Below are positions 44,687 through 57,579 of a stretch of DNA of 64,000 nt, in pieces (position 1 is the first letter of the stretch; each line of letters starts with the position of its first letter). The DNA is from Flaccisagitta enflata (Eukaryota > Chaetognatha > Sagittoidea > Aphragmophora), in contig OZ231127.1 of assembly GCA_965153355.1 (NCBI GenBank), forward strand, positions 52,390,001 to 52,454,000. Reading direction: 5' to 3'. The notes beneath the pieces are model-generated. The model did not search any database and was not told the origin of the DNA. It was given only the letters and a program-made list of their open reading frames with translations. A program made the position numbers and the translations under genes.

Positions 44687-45328
44687 ATGCTACCAAAAAA
44701 GTCAGAGTGGAAAACAATGGATGATATTGAGGAGGAGGAGGAGGAGGAGGAGGAGGAGGATGAAACTGGAGATGAAGAAAATGATAGTGAAGACAGTGGT
44801 TCAGATGATGGAGAAGAAAACAACCAACCCAGAAAACAAACACTGGTTGACTTCATTGATGGAATGGTAGATGATGAATGGTCTGGAAACATCAACAATG
44901 ATTTCGATTTGGTCAAAAAAGCTTTTACCAAATACCTTCTCAGCATTCAAATGGGCAAAACACCTCTCATCAAGGAATTCACACGTAAATATGAGAAAGA
45001 AATCAAAATGATGAAACGTCACAAAGCAGCTGACGGTGTGGAAAAGAATGAAGATGAGATCCAAGAAGCGGCCTTTGAAACAACATTTGAATCCTTTGAA
45101 CAACGATTAGAAGATGTGGTCTGAAATCTAGCCAGTCAAATGGAAGAAGAGGAAAGCCAAGAGGAGGAAAACCCGGAAAATGCTAATGGACAAGCAGGAA
45201 ATGGCCTACGGAAAAGAAAACGCAACAAGAAAAAAAGTCATGTGCCCTACAGAGAGCAGAAAGTTCTTCGACCTTTGACGGAATTGGAGTTGTATAAATC
45301 TCGCCTTGGCATTACACCTAGCACTTAA
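44687..45328 (+). pseudogene. Palindromic element gene C (right arm), frame-broken
   Basis: Reads like the left-arm gene C for 145 codons, then stops at 45122-45124. Within about 30 bp (45118-45145) the right arm lacks 2 nt at each of three places, relative to the left arm. All three are CG-containing sites. The frame resumes at 45140 and shares the same C-terminus and the AATAAA overlapping the stop (45327-45332). This could be real decay of one copy or a consensus error. Confidence 0.75.
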
Positions 45329-45650
45329 TAAAACTTTCAGGCAAATTTCATCGTTAACTTTTTTTTTTTTAACTTTGTACCTTCATTGACAAGATATAAG
45401 AATTTCATTATTTTTTGTCACTGCAACATAATATGAAATAAATAAGAATTTGTTTAATCCATGCCTTTGTTTTTTTCGCCTTACTTATTTGTAAATGTCG
45501 ATAAAACCAGTAGCTTTGTACCAAACACAGCAAAGAATCTGCCCAAACCAAATTTTATTGCCCTATCAAAAAGGTGTCAAAACTGGAGAGTCTTTTGTTT
45601 TAGTCTTGATGAACAGGATGCATCGAACTCACGCTCTTTTTACGACATTA

Positions 45651-45651
45651 T

Positions 45652-45729
<78 letters not shown>

Positions 45730-45743
45730 TTTTACAACATCAT

Positions 45744-45828
<85 letters not shown>

Positions 45829-45878
45829 AGAGAGAAGAGAAACAGACAGACACAGACAAAAAGAGACGGAGAAAGGAC

Positions 45879-45957
<79 letters not shown>
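45651..45957. repeat. (GA)n tract, right arm
   Basis: Three GA runs mirrored from 40707-41052, with one run broken by AGATCTTTTTACAACATCATCC. Confidence 0.97.
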
Positions 45958-45959
<2 letters not shown>

Positions 45960-46349
45960 GGGTAGAAAAAGTAAAAGAGGGAGAAAAAGACATCCTTTTC
46001 CTTTTCCCTCTATCAAAACGCAGTGGGAATACCCAGGCAATGGAATGTACCATTGCATTGCCTGGGCATTCCTTCACTGCTAACAATTAAGCAACAATTA
46101 GCCAACAATAAGCCAACCATTAGCCAACATTACGCAATTAGGTCACACAGGTCACAGGAATAAGGTCACATTAAGTAGGTCAAGGGCAATTAGAGAATCA
46201 TTAGGGGCAATTAGCGGAGTCATCAAGGACAATTAGCGGAGTCATTAAGGGCAATTAGCAGGGTCATTAACTAGGTCATTAATCAATTAGTTAATGACCT
46301 AATTAGGTCACGGGGTCAAATGTGCTCGTTGGTACCATTCCCCTTCTCT

Positions 46350-46355
46350 TATACC
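46350..46355. repeat. 6-bp target duplication, right
   Basis: TATACC, second copy of the duplication flanking the palindromic element. Confidence 0.85.
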
Positions 46356-46447
46356 GGTAGAGAAGAAATTTTGAAGGGATCAACAACATAATCGACTGAC
46401 ACCATCACACTGGGTAATCTAAGAAGAGATGAAACCCCAGGATTTTT

Positions 46448-46590
46448 AGTCGCGGACAAGCAACTACACCTTGCCATGTTGGTTGGTTGGTCGGTAGGTT
46501 GGTTCATCACATTTTTGAATTCCGAGCGTTTTTGCATTACTGCTCCTGCTCAACCGTCCGCAACTGGATTGCCGAGTATCCGGCCTTATT
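46448..46590 (-). mobile_element. Hairpin repeat, variant copy
   Basis: AGTCGCGGACAAGCAACTAC, GGTTGGTTGGTCGGTAGG, CTGCTCCTGCTCAACCGTCC, then GTATCCGGCCTTATT. Absent from the paralogous segment, so it inserted after the duplication. Confidence 0.8.
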
Positions 46591-46741
46591 TTCAGTGCTC
46601 GTGGTTGCGTAGAATTACTTGGGGTTGTTTGGGGTGAAATTGTTTGAAAAAAATGTCTACAATTTTAAGTAATACAGTAAAGCTTCATTAAAAGGCATTG
46701 GAAGGAACTGACTCATTTTATGCCTTCAAGGCGGGATACCT

Positions 46742-47605
46742 TATTGCCGAATACAACTTTCTCTTTGATTTATATTGAAAAATGATTATTTCTTTTAGTC
46801 TATACTCCTATTGATCAAGCCATTTCATGTGGGAGGAAAAATGTTGTAGACTTACTACTTAGAAAGGAACAGATGGAAAAGTAACCATAAGGTGTCTAGA
46901 CAGACAGACAAACATAGGAAATGCAAAGTTGCCAATGTTATGGCGTCAAGATCTCTATCTCACTTTTTTTTCATACTAATAACTGGTGCCTGTGGGCGGC
47001 ATTCTTTCTCCCAATTTCATACATCGTCATCATCATCATTTGCAGTCTTGAAAGTTGATTAAGAACAAGAATAAGGAGGCAGTTGCCGTGGAATAGTTAA
47101 CTGGTTTGTATTTGCAATGCTCGGAAAGCGCCTGCTAACACAATTGAAAATTGCATGGTTTCCACTATTTCCACAATTTCTCAAAAACTAGGTAAATACG
47201 TTTGAAACTTTTAATTAAAGATTGTTGATTAAAAGACTTTCTGTTTGATTAAGGAGTTTTGATTAAAGTTTGATTAAAGAAATTGATTAAGTACTTCTAG
47301 TTTTCATATGCGCCAAATATCCATTAATACATTCTCTCTCTTGTGTATTCATAAGATAGACTGAGGGTGTGTTTTTTGTAGATATACGGAAGCGGAAGCG
47401 GAAGCAGGTAGAAGTGGTAGTTTGAGCATGGAAGTAGAAGCGGAAGCAGAGGCGCAAATCTAAAATCAAGTTGAAGCGGATGCGGAAGCAAAATATTTAT
47501 TCCTGCCAAATGGAAGCCGAAGCAAAGCGACACAATCAAGCACTTCCGCTTCCACCTCTTCCTCTGCTTCCGCTTTCACTTCCACTTCAGATCCTGACAT
47601 AATGT
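46742..47605 (+). repeat. Paralogous segment, copy 2 (right part)
   Basis: Matches 31710-32590, including GATTATTTCTTTTAGTCTA, the GTGCCTGTGGGCGGCATTC block and the GGAAGC arrays. A shared block also occurs at 32770 and 48470 (AAGCTCTTTAAAATGCTCAT). Confidence 0.85.
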
Positions 47606-47919
47606 TAGGAATAAACAAGTTGAATCATGTCGGTTTTGGCAGTTCTCATTTTGGTATAGTTTTATTTCAATGTACTAGTAGCATATAATCCTAGTTGTAT
47701 CTGACAAAACAACCAACAAGTTCACTTTCCATTTTCTTATCTTGTGAATGTGATCCATTTTGAAATATGATCGGAAATTTTAACAGATCAATCTTAGTAT
47801 CTAAACATTTCAAAAAGAATACATACCTGCTTTTGAGTAAGATCAAATCTAAACTTATTTCATCAGGCTTTGGTCTGAAGTTTTCATATGAATTTTTTCT
47901 AATATCATTATTTCAAGTC

Positions 47920-48170
47920 ATTTTAAGTCATTTTGAGTCATTTCAAGTCATTTTAAGTCATTCTAAGTCATTTCAAGCCATTTTAAGTCATTTTAAAACT
48001 TTCTCAGTCGTTTAAAGTCACACATTTTTTGTCTGTTGTAGTTTTTGTCATGTTGCATCATTTAAAGTCATTTTAAGTCATTTTAGGACATCTTAAATCA
48101 TTTCAAGTCATCTCAAGTCATTTTAAGTAATTCTTAGTCAATCTCAGTCACTTTACAGTGAGGCGCATAA
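47920..48170. repeat. GTCATTTTAA decamer array
   Basis: Degenerate AAGTCATTTT units, the complement of the AAAATGACTT arrays in the hairpin repeats. Flanking 47610-47920 and 48170-48530 have no supportable gene. Confidence 0.85.
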
Positions 48171-48537
48171 ATAAGTAGCCACTTTTGTAAAGACTATTTT
48201 GCTTATTCTAGAAATGATAGGATAAATTTATTGGTGATGATATTAAAGGACTTTCAACTTTCTTTGATTTGAGACCAATCCCAAATTTGTGGCTATTTTT
48301 GTTTATAAGTGATGTTAGTTTGAATAGAAGCATATCAAAACCATGTTGGGAAAAAGGGACAAAAAACTAGCTTCTTTTGACAATCAGAAAACTGAGTTGT
48401 TTTCTTTAAACTGATGTCATTTGAAAACGAATCAAGCTACAAATCTCTGATTGGACTAGATTTCAGAGTTTTTGAAGCTCTTTAAAATGCTCATGGATTT
48501 GAAGTCTTTATTATGATTTATTTCTGATCTATCAAAG

Positions 48538-50332
48538 AACAAGGCCAACACCTATTAGTCGCGTGCAGGACAAAAATAACTGAACTGACCTGACTCCTTA
48601 TTGTATCTTTTTATAGAAAATCAGACTTTAACGCAACCCAAAACAGACTCAAACCAGACTCAAACGAGACTCAAACCAGATTCAAACCAGACTCAAACCA
48701 GACTCAAACCAGACTCAAACCAGACTCAAACCAGACTCAAACCAGAATTAAACCAGACCGAAAACAGACCTAAATCAGACATAAACCAGACATAAACCAG
48801 ATTTAAGCCAGACTCAAACCAGACTCAATCCAGACTCAAACCAGACTCAAACCAAACTCAAACCAGACTCAAACCAGACTCAAACCAGACTCAAACCAGA
48901 CTTAAACCAGGCTCAAACCAGGCTCAAACCAGGCTCAAACCAGGCTCAAACCAGGCTCAAACCAGGCTCAAACCAGGCTCAAACCAGACTCAAACCAGAC
49001 TCAAACCAGACTCAAACCAGACTCAAATCAGAATGAAACCAAACCAAAACCAGACCAAAACCAGACCAAAACCAGACCTAAATCAGACCTAAATCAAACA
49101 TAGACCAGACAAAAATCAGACATACACCAGACCTAAACCAGACCTAACCCAGACCTAAACCAGACTTTAACCAGACTTAAACCATACTTAAACCAGACTT
49201 AAACCAGACTTAAACCAGACTTAAACCATACTTAAACCATACTTATCTTTAATATCATTTTAACCAGCAGACTTAAACCAGCAGACTTAAACCATTAAAC
49301 CAGCAGACTTAAACCATTAGATTTAAACCAGCAGACTTAAACCAGCAGACTTAAACCAGCAGATTTAAACCAGCAGACTTTAACCAGCAGACTTAACCCA
49401 TTAGATTTAAACCAGCAGACTTAAACCAGCAGATTTAAACCAGCAGATTTAAACCAGCAGATTTAAAACAGCAGACTTTAACCATCACATTTCACCCAGC
49501 AGACTTTAACCAGCAGACTTTAACCAGCAGACTTAAACCAGCAGACTTTAACCAAAAATGACCAAAAAGGACCAAAAATGACCAAAAATGACCAAAAATG
49601 ACCAAAATGACCAAAATGACCAAAAATGACCAGAAATGACCAAAAATGTCCAAAAATGACCAAAATGACCAAAATGACCAAAATGACCAAAGATGACTAA
49701 AGATGACCGAAGATGACCAAAGATGACCAAAAATGACCAAAAATGACCAAAAATGACCAAAAATGACTAAAATGACCAAAAATGACCAAAAAGACCAAAA
49801 ATAACCAAAAATAACCAAAAATGACCAAAATGACCAAAATTGACCAAAAATGACCAAAAAATGACCAAAAATGACTAACAATGATCAAAGTGATCAAAAT
49901 GACCAAAAATGACCAAAATTGACCAAAAATGACCAAAAATGACCAAAAATGACCAAAAATGACCAAAAATGACCAAAATGACCAAAATGACCAAAATGAC
50001 CAAAATGACCAAAAATGACCAAAAATGACCAAAAATGACCAAAAATGACCAAAAATAATCAAAAATGACCAAAAATGACCAAAAATGACCAAAAATGACC
50101 AAAATGACCAAAATGACCAAAATGACCAAAATGACCAAAACTGACCAAAAATAACCAAAAATGACTAAAAGCAACCAATAATTCCCAAAAACAACAAAAA
50201 AATGACTCAAAATAACTCCAGACGACCCAAAAAGACGAAAAAAAGCAAAGTGTTACGGACCGACCGACGGACCGACCGACCAACCGACCGACCGACCGAC
50301 GGAGCGGGTTGTAGAGTCGCGTGCACGCGACT
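48538..50332 (+). mobile_element. Long hairpin repeat with 1.6-kb minisatellite cargo
   Basis: 5' end AACAAGGCCAACACCTATTAGTCGCGTGCAGG. Three successive arrays follow: AACCAGACTC (11 bp, 48640-49240), CAGCAGACTTAAAC (about 49260-49550) and AAAAATGACC (49550-50170). Then come GACCGACGGACC tetranucleotides, AGCGGGTTGTAGAG and the terminal palindrome GTCGCGTGCACGCGAC plus T at 50332. Same ends as the 206-bp copy at 38889 but about nine times longer. Confidence 0.85.
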
Positions 50333-50569
50333 AAAAACTAAGTCCAATTTGTGTTTTGCCCATGGTTGTTCACTGATAGATTCTTCTAAATTACTTCTCC
50401 TCTTTGAACTTGTATAAATTCCTAGCAAATTGAGATATAAGGCTGGGATTAGGCTAGATTTTTAGAACTTTGGAAGATCTTTAAAAATCTCACAGATTTT
50501 TAGTGTTTTTAAGTGCCAGGACTGACACAATTAGCTACTTATTTATGCACCGTACTGTAAGTCATTTTT

Positions 50570-50781
50570 AGTTGCGTGCACGCGATTCTACAACCCGCTT
50601 TGTCCGTTGGTCAGTCGGTTGGTTGGTCAGTTGGTTGGTTGGTTGGTCGGTCAGTCACACTTTACTTTTTTATGATTTTATTTCTCTGACCTCACTGCTC
50701 TTGCCCAAATGGTCTGGTGACCTCAAGTATGGCCCCTGCCCACCTGCACGCGACTTTGGTAGCCTTGTATCCAGCCTTGTT
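50570..50781 (-). mobile_element. Hairpin repeat (HINE-like), full copy
   Basis: AGTTGCGTGCACGCGAT, ACAACCCGCTTTGTCCGT, GGTTGGTTGGTCGG, CACACTTTACTTTTTTATG, GACCTCACTGCTC, CCCCTGCCCACC, GTATCCAGCCTTGTT. 212 bp, opposite orientation to its neighbour. Confidence 0.88.
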
Positions 50782-50794
50782 TTTGCCTTTTAGT

Positions 50795-51120
50795 GTTTGT
50801 CATTTTATGTCATTCTTAGTCATTTTAAGTCATTTTAGGTCATTTCAAGTCATTCTAAGTCATCCTATGTCATTCTAAGTCATTCTAAGTCACACATTCA
50901 TTTTTTTTATCCATCTCCTTGGTTTTATACTTGTTTGTGTCTGGTTTAAGTCTGGGTTATGCCTGAGTTAATTTTGGTTTAAGTCTGCTTAATGTCTGGT
51001 TTTCATCTGGTTAAAGTCTGTTTTTTCTTTTTTTTAGGTCTGGTTTAGATCTGGTTAAAGTTTGTTTTAAGTCAGATTTGTGTCTGGTTTGAGTCTGGTT
51101 CAAGTCTGGTTAATATCATT
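50795..51120. repeat. GTCATTTTA and GTCTGGTTTA arrays
   Basis: Complement-sense versions of the two main cargo arrays of the neighbouring long repeat, lying outside a recognisable element end. Possibly a decayed long copy. Confidence 0.7.
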
Positions 51121-53462
51121 TCCACAATAAACCGGTCCAGCTGAAATTCTTGATATGACAGCAAAAAAAAAATCTATCATAATGCTAATAATTTTGTGGA
51201 TGATAGAAGCTGTTTTAAAACATTACTTGTAGTCTAGGATTTAAGGAAAAGGACTCGGCGTTTTTGGGGCAAAGCGTGAAAATTTGCATACGGGGTCAGT
51301 TTTTCGTGCCGAACAAGACTAGACGGGGTACACGTCTGATTTTTAAGTGTACCCCGTTCAAAAACGCGTTTTTTTGTCCAAAAAACACTTTGAAATGGCG
51401 CTGACGCCAAACCAGTTGACGGATGACCATAAAAATTTAGGTGAAGAAAAATATGCCTTTTTTCTACTTGCATGCAAAATTTCAGCAAAATCGGTTCAGT
51501 AGAAGCGAAGATATTGCCGTTTAAAGTTTAGGCCTATTTTCAAAAAAAGGGCTATATTTCAATTTTGGGGTAAAATTGTGTTTTTTTGAGCTGGAAGTCT
51601 GAAATTGGTTTCACTAGCATTTATTACCCTAATTTACTCTAAAAACAAAAAAAATTGAAAAAATCCCAAGTTTTTTCCATTTTATGGCAAAAAAACCACA
51701 AAATTGGGTCTCAAAATTTTGGCCTGATTTTCAAAAAGGGCTAGTGCAAGGAAAATATTAAAATCATTGGCGCCCACTCAGGGAATCTATTGTCATAAAG
51801 TGTACCAACTTATTCCCAAACTTTCAGGGGGGTACATTAACCCAAAAAGACAAAATTTAATTTCAAATATTTAAAAAATGCGACCCAAAATTTTGCATTT
51901 TTGGACCCCCAGGGACATTTGGTAACGCTACGGCCAAACGCTTTGAGCGATTTGCCTAAAATTTTGCATGCAAGTCCCAATATGTTAGGGGCCTATCTGT
52001 GCCAAATTTCAGCTTTTGAATCAAATAACAAAATTGATTTTTTGGCTTGAAAATCCAGAAAAAAGGTCCAAAATGGCAAAATTTTGGTTTTTTAGCCATA
52101 AAACGCTCAAATTTTGTGTCACATGTCTGAAATTTTGCACAGGGACTCCCTTTAGGATTGCCCATAAGAGGAAAAAAAAAGTTGACCAAGGTCTCAATCA
52201 ATTTGGGTGAAATGGGCAAAAGTTTAAAAAATCATTTTTCAAAAATTTGCAAAAATCATAAAACATGGCTATTTCTTGAAAAAAATTTCAAAAAAATCCA
52301 AACACTATTGGGAACAAATCAACATACACATATTTACTTGTATGTCAAATCTTATGGCACTCCTCCAACTGAAAGACATGAAAAATACCTTAAAAATCTT
52401 GAAAAATAGGTCAAAAAATTCTTCGTTTTTGGGTACCTGGGTACATTTCATACCGCTATGGCCAAACGCCTTAACCCATCTGCACAAAATTTTGCACACT
52501 AGTTCTCAACTACTAAGAGAGTCTCCATGCCAAATTTCAGCCTCCAACTCAAATTTTAAATACATATTTTAAGCTATATTTTCCTCAAAAAGAGCAAAAA
52601 AATGCAAATTTAAAGCGTTTTTTGGCCGTAAAACACTCAATTTTTGGGCTACATGCCTGAAATTTTGTCTGTAAGTCTACCAGTAATGGGAAATTACCCA
52701 TGCCAAATATCAACCTAGTGCTCAAATTCTAGGTGTGTTTTTTTTACAAAAAATTCCATAAAATAGCTTAAAAATACAAATTTATGGCTTTTTTAGGCCA
52801 TAAATCACTCAATTTCTGGACTGAGCATCTAAAATTTTGCATGCAAGTACCCAAGTGTAAAAAAAATATACATGCATAATTTCAACTTCCTGCTAGGATT
52901 CTAAATGTGACTTTTTTTGCCAAAAAAATCTCAAAAATAGCCCTTAAAAGTTTGATTTAAAACAGTTTTTGGCCGTAAAACATTCAATTTTTGGGCTACA
53001 CCCCTGAAATTTTGTCTGTAAGTCTACCAGTAATAGGAAATTACCCATGCCAAATATCGACCTAGTGCTCAAATTCTAAGTGTTTTTAAAAAAAAATAAA
53101 TAAATAAAATGGCTTAAAAATACAAAATTATGGCTTCTGTAAGCCGTAAATCACTCAATTTTTAGACAAAGTATCTAAAATTTTGCATGCAAGTACCCTC
53201 GTGTAAAAAAAATATACAAGCAAAATTTCAACTTCCTTTCAGGATTCTAAGTGTGACCTTTTTGCCAAAAAATCTCAAAAATATCCCTAAAAAGGTAAAT
53301 TTTTAGCATTTTTTGGCTTTAAAAAGCTTATTATTGAGGCTACACAGATGAAATTTTGCACACAAAGTAATTAGTGATGAGAAAGTTTCCTGGGAAATTT
53401 CAGCCCAAATTCGGGCCATAAGGCTCAAATCCCAGCCCTATGATTCAAATCCCAACCCAAAA

Positions 53463-54114
53463 GTCCAAATCTCTGTTGCTAGAAGGAGAAGGAGAAATTT
53501 CCTAATGCCCTGCTCCCTTCCTTCCCTTTATCACAACCTACTTAGGCAGGGCATGGGTACTGCAAAAATCTCAAAATCTATCCTGTCTGAATACACTGGG
53601 TTACTCTAGATAGGATTTGGTACAGAACACCACTTAAATGAGTTATTAAAAAAATCAAGCCTGGAAAGCCTGGAAAAGCCTGGAAAAAAGTCTTTAGACT
53701 TTCATTGCTTTGGTTGTTATGAATCTAAATGAATTCACTCATTCATTCATTCAACAAATTTATTGTTTTAAATTCAAAATATCAACAAGTCCAAATCTCT
53801 GTTGCTAGAAGGAGAAGGAGAAATTTCCTAATGCCCTGCTCCCTTCCTTCCCTTTATCACAACCTACTTAGGCAGGGCATGGGTACTGCAAAAATCTCAA
53901 AATCTATCCTGTCTGAATACACTGGGTTACTCTAGATAGGATTTGGTACAGAACACCACTTAAATGAGTTATTAAAAAAATCAAGCCTGGAAAGCCTGGA
54001 AAAGCCTGGAAAAAAGTCTTTAGACTTTCATTGCTTTGGTTGTTATGAATCTAAATGAATTCACTCATTCATTCATTCAACAAATTTATTGTTTTAAATT
54101 CAAAATATCAACAA
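53463..54114 (+). repeat. Tandem duplication, 326 bp twice
   Basis: 53463-53788 and 53789-54114 are almost identical (GTCCAAATCTCTGTTGC through CAAAATATCAACAA), so this is a recent event. No ORF. A GGAAAAGCCTGGAAA motif is shared by both. Confidence 0.93.
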
Positions 54115-54211
54115 GGCCAAAAGATAAGATGCAATCAAACTACACAATAAATTAGAGGCATCAATCAAAGAATTGAATAAATAAATCAAGAAATGATTAA
54201 TTGATTGTTAG

Positions 54212-55455
54212 AACAAATAAGGCCAACACCTATAAGTCGCGTGCAAGACTTACATAATTACTTAAATATACAACCATATAACTAAAATGACCTCCATTGA
54301 AGTTAATTGACTTAAGATGACTTCAAATGATTAAAAATGATTTGAAATGATTTGAAATGATTTAGAATGACTAAGTGGACTTAATCTGACCTAAAATGAC
54401 AAAAATGACTTGAGTGACTACAATGACTTAAACTGACTCAACATCATTTTGAATGACTTAAATTGACCAAGATTGACTTAAATTTCACTTAAAGTGATCT
54501 AAATTGACTTAAATTGACCTTAAATCATTAAAATAACTAAAATGAATGAAATGACTCAAACAACTAAAATTGACTTAAGATGGCCTAAAATGATCTTATT
54601 TGACTAGAAATGACCTAGTTGACTGAAAATCAGTTAGTAGGAATAAAATGAATAAAAAAAAGTAAATAGTCGCAAAAGCGTTAGATGGTCAGCGGTACCC
54701 GTTGCCCCTATGTAAGTTTATGTGGGTTTGAGGTGGTTAGAGGGGCAGCGGCCCCGAAGGGGCCGATGACCTATGCTGTTTTTATTTGAGCCTCAAGGCT
54801 GGAATAAGGGCCTTGAGGCTGGGATTTGAGCCTTGGGGCTGGGTTTTGTGCCTCGAGGCTGGAACTTAAGCTTCAGGGCTGGGATTTGACCTCAAGGCTG
54901 GGATTTGAGCTTTGAGGCTGGGGTGAGCCTCGAGGCTAGGTTTTGAGCCTTAGGACTGGGATTTGAGCCTTGAGGCTGGGATTTGAGCCTTGAGGCCGGG
55001 ATTTGAGCCTTGAGGCTGGAATTTGAGCCTCAAGGCTGCAATTTGAGCCCCAGGCTGGAATTTGGGCCCCGAGGCTGGAATTTGAGCCTCGAGGCTGGGA
55101 TTTGAGCCTCGAGGCTGGGATTTGAGCCTCGAGGCTGGGATTTGAGCCTTGAGGCTGGGATTTGAGCCTCGAGGCTGGGATTTGAGCCTCGAGGCTGGGA
55201 TTTGAGCCTCAAGGCTGGGATTTGAGCCTCGTGGATGGGATTTGAGCTTCGAGGCTAGGATTTGGGTCTTGAGGCTGAGATATGGGCCTGGAGTCGGGGG
55301 GGGGGGGTACGCTGGAGAAGGAGGAGGAAAAAATTGCCCTGTGTGAAAGCATAGGTCATCGGCCCCTTCGGGGCCGCTGCCCAAAAGGGACCCACTGACC
55401 GACTGACCGACCAACGGACGGACAAAGCGGGGTATAGAGTCGCGTGCACGCGACT
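54212..55455 (+). mobile_element. Long hairpin repeat with nested type B element
   Basis: 5' end AACAAATAAGGCCAACACC with AAGTCGCGTGCAAG. A degenerate AAATGACTTAA array (54240-54650) is followed by a complete type B inverted-repeat element, then CGACCAACGGACGGAC, AAAGCGGGGTATAGAG and the terminal palindrome ending at 55455. Confidence 0.85.
54660..55385. mobile_element. Type B inverted-repeat minisatellite element
   Basis: Perfect 35-bp inverted arms at 54743-54777 and 55348-55382. Each also contains its own hairpin, CGGCCCC-GAA-GGGGCCG. Between them are about 25 units of a 20-bp repeat, GGGATTTGAGCCTCGAGGCT, followed by a G9 run. An upstream block, TAGTCGCAAAAGCGTTAGATGG, also occurs in the degraded copy at 3963-4330. 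A Pro/Ser/Gln-rich minus-strand frame here is repeat read-through. Confidence 0.85.
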
Positions 55456-56639
55456 AAAAACTACAATTTATGCTGTGATAGAGATAGTCAATTTAATTGA
55501 TAATTGAACAAAAACCAAGAATAGGACCTCTATGAGGAAAAAAAAATCCCACATTGATTAACGTATCTTAGAAAAGATCTTATGTTATAGACATAATTCA
55601 GGTATAAGAGATGAAAAAGAGATACAGAAAGAGAAGATTAGATTCAAGCATTCAGAGATGAGGGGAAAATATCAGGCTAGAAAAGAATAAGATGATATTC
55701 TAAACTGTTTTGAACATACCATATTAGTTTTCTACGGGTTAGAAAATCAAATTATTTTTCATCCTAGCCGGAAGGAAACCAAAGACCATGGGCGCCAGCA
55801 GCAAGAAATAAAAAGCTATATACACCACTGGAAAATATGAAAACTAAAGTTTATTTCTATTGACTTAAGTTATAGGAAGGCAACTGGTTGTCATAAAGTT
55901 ATTAAATTACAGTGGGAACTAAATAGACAGGTTTTGAAGGGACCTGCTATTATGGTCTATTTCTATCTAAATCATTTTATATCAAAATTTCCATTTTTGA
56001 AAAAGTGTGACTTTCTTGTATAATTTCTAAACCTTACGCTTACATTTTTATTAGAAACATGGTATTACTGATGTTTGCTGAGAAATTTTCAGGTAGGTTG
56101 TATCTATGAAAAGGTTTATTGTATATAATTCTTGAGAAAGGATGAGAAAACATTTATCTCCTAAATTTTTACTCTAATGAACATGCTCTCTTGGACATAT
56201 GTTTGGAAACAACTTTAAAAAGAAATATCATGAGTGAATTGTCGTTATGGTGATTGAATGATTCTTTGTCAAGAAAAAGACACTCCTGACACTCAGTATT
56301 CACGTATAGCTGTGGCCATGAATTTATATGACCTTGCAGTAGAATTCTATGTAATAACAGGTTTCTCTGTTGGTTTGCACTATTCACAATTAAAATCTTA
56401 AGGTTAAAGTTGAGTAATTGAGCTTGAGGCATAGTGACAATTTTGGGATTTCTATTTTTACCATCATTTCAAAATCATTATCTAAAATAGTATAATCATT
56501 ATCCAATTTTTCAGTACAGGTCTTGAAGATTAAACTGTAGTTTTACAATTGTTGTCTTAGTCATATTTTTGATACATAGTGAAAAATGTAAAAAAATTTA
56601 AAAAATGCTAAACTTGCTAGAAATTCTAAAAAATAGTAT

Positions 56640-56711
56640 GGATGGACCAACCAACCAAACAACCAACCAATGGACTAACAGACCAAGGTGTAGACTCGTG
56701 TGCATGCGACT
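56640..56711 (+). mobile_element. Hairpin repeat, 3' end fragment
   Basis: ACCAACCAACCAAACAACC, GTGTAGACTCGTGTGCATGCGACT. From 55460 to 56635 I see only AT-rich sequence and no gene I can support. Confidence 0.7.
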
Positions 56712-57250
56712 AAAAACAATGCAACACTGAAGATGAATAGATTTTTAGGTTTCCAAAATACACAATACTGAGTCTATTTTCTGAAGCTATGAACACAGTC
56801 TTATGATTTCATCCTTATTTTTTTTATTTGGTGTTTAGATTTTATAATGCTTGTTTTTGTCCCCTAGTAGTCATCATGTTTTTTATGTTTAAAATGTTTG
56901 ATGTGTTAATGTTTAATGTCTTTATATTTAGATAAGTCAATGTTTGATATTTACTTACTTTGTTGTTTTGATGCTTTGAAATTCTATTATGTTTACTATT
57001 TCAATGTTCTGATAATTAGATTCTAATTATCTGATGATTAGATTCTAATTATCTACTGTTTTGATGTTTTAATGTTTATTTGTTTCCATATTGTGTCAAC
57101 CAAGTGTAATCACTTTCTCGTGTTTGGTCAATTAGTTTCATTGATTCTTATTGTTAAATATCACTAATTTTCCTGACTTTTCCCATACCCATTTGTCCCA
57201 GACATTTGCTTCTGCTTTTTTTTTTTTGTTGTTTTTATCTCATCTTTTTA

Positions 57251-57452
57251 AGTTGCTTGCTACGCAACTCTATACCACACTTTGTCCATCAGTTGGTTGG
57301 TTGGTTGGTTGATCGGTTAGTTGGTCCCCTATTAATTTTTTTGCCGCTTTGGGGCTTTTTAGCTCATTGCCCCTTTTAAATACCTTAGTGACTTTCTCCA
57401 CTGCCCCTGCCCACCCACATGCAAATGGGGTAGCCGTGTATCTGGTCTTGTT
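57251..57452 (-). mobile_element. Hairpin repeat (HINE-like), full copy
   Basis: AGTTGCTTGCTACGCAACTC (a variant hairpin stem), CACACTTTGTCCATCAG, GGTTGGTTGGTTGG, TGCCCCTGCCCACCCACATG, GTGTATCTGGTCTTGTT. 56715-57250 has no gene. Confidence 0.8.
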
Positions 57453-57579
57453 TATCAACAAAGCAGCACATCTTCCTAAGATGGAAAAAACTAACAATGG
57501 GGTATTTATAAACCATGTCAATTTTTCTGCAAATAATGATACAATTGTCCTTTTATCACCCAACTTAGAAACTAAGAAG

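Noticed and set aside
49492-50283. Phe/Trp/Gly-rich minus-strand ORFs
   Set aside because: Read-through of the AAAAATGACC decamer array.
51234-52572. Short ORFs conserved between 51.2-52.6 kb and 59.5-60.9 kb
   Set aside because: Conservation follows from the two fold-back arms being copies. All are short, low complexity and include changes on either strand.
54950-55449. 154-codon Pro/Ser/Gln repeat protein on the minus strand
   Set aside because: 20-bp minisatellite of the type B element. The unit length not being a multiple of three gives three equivalent frames.
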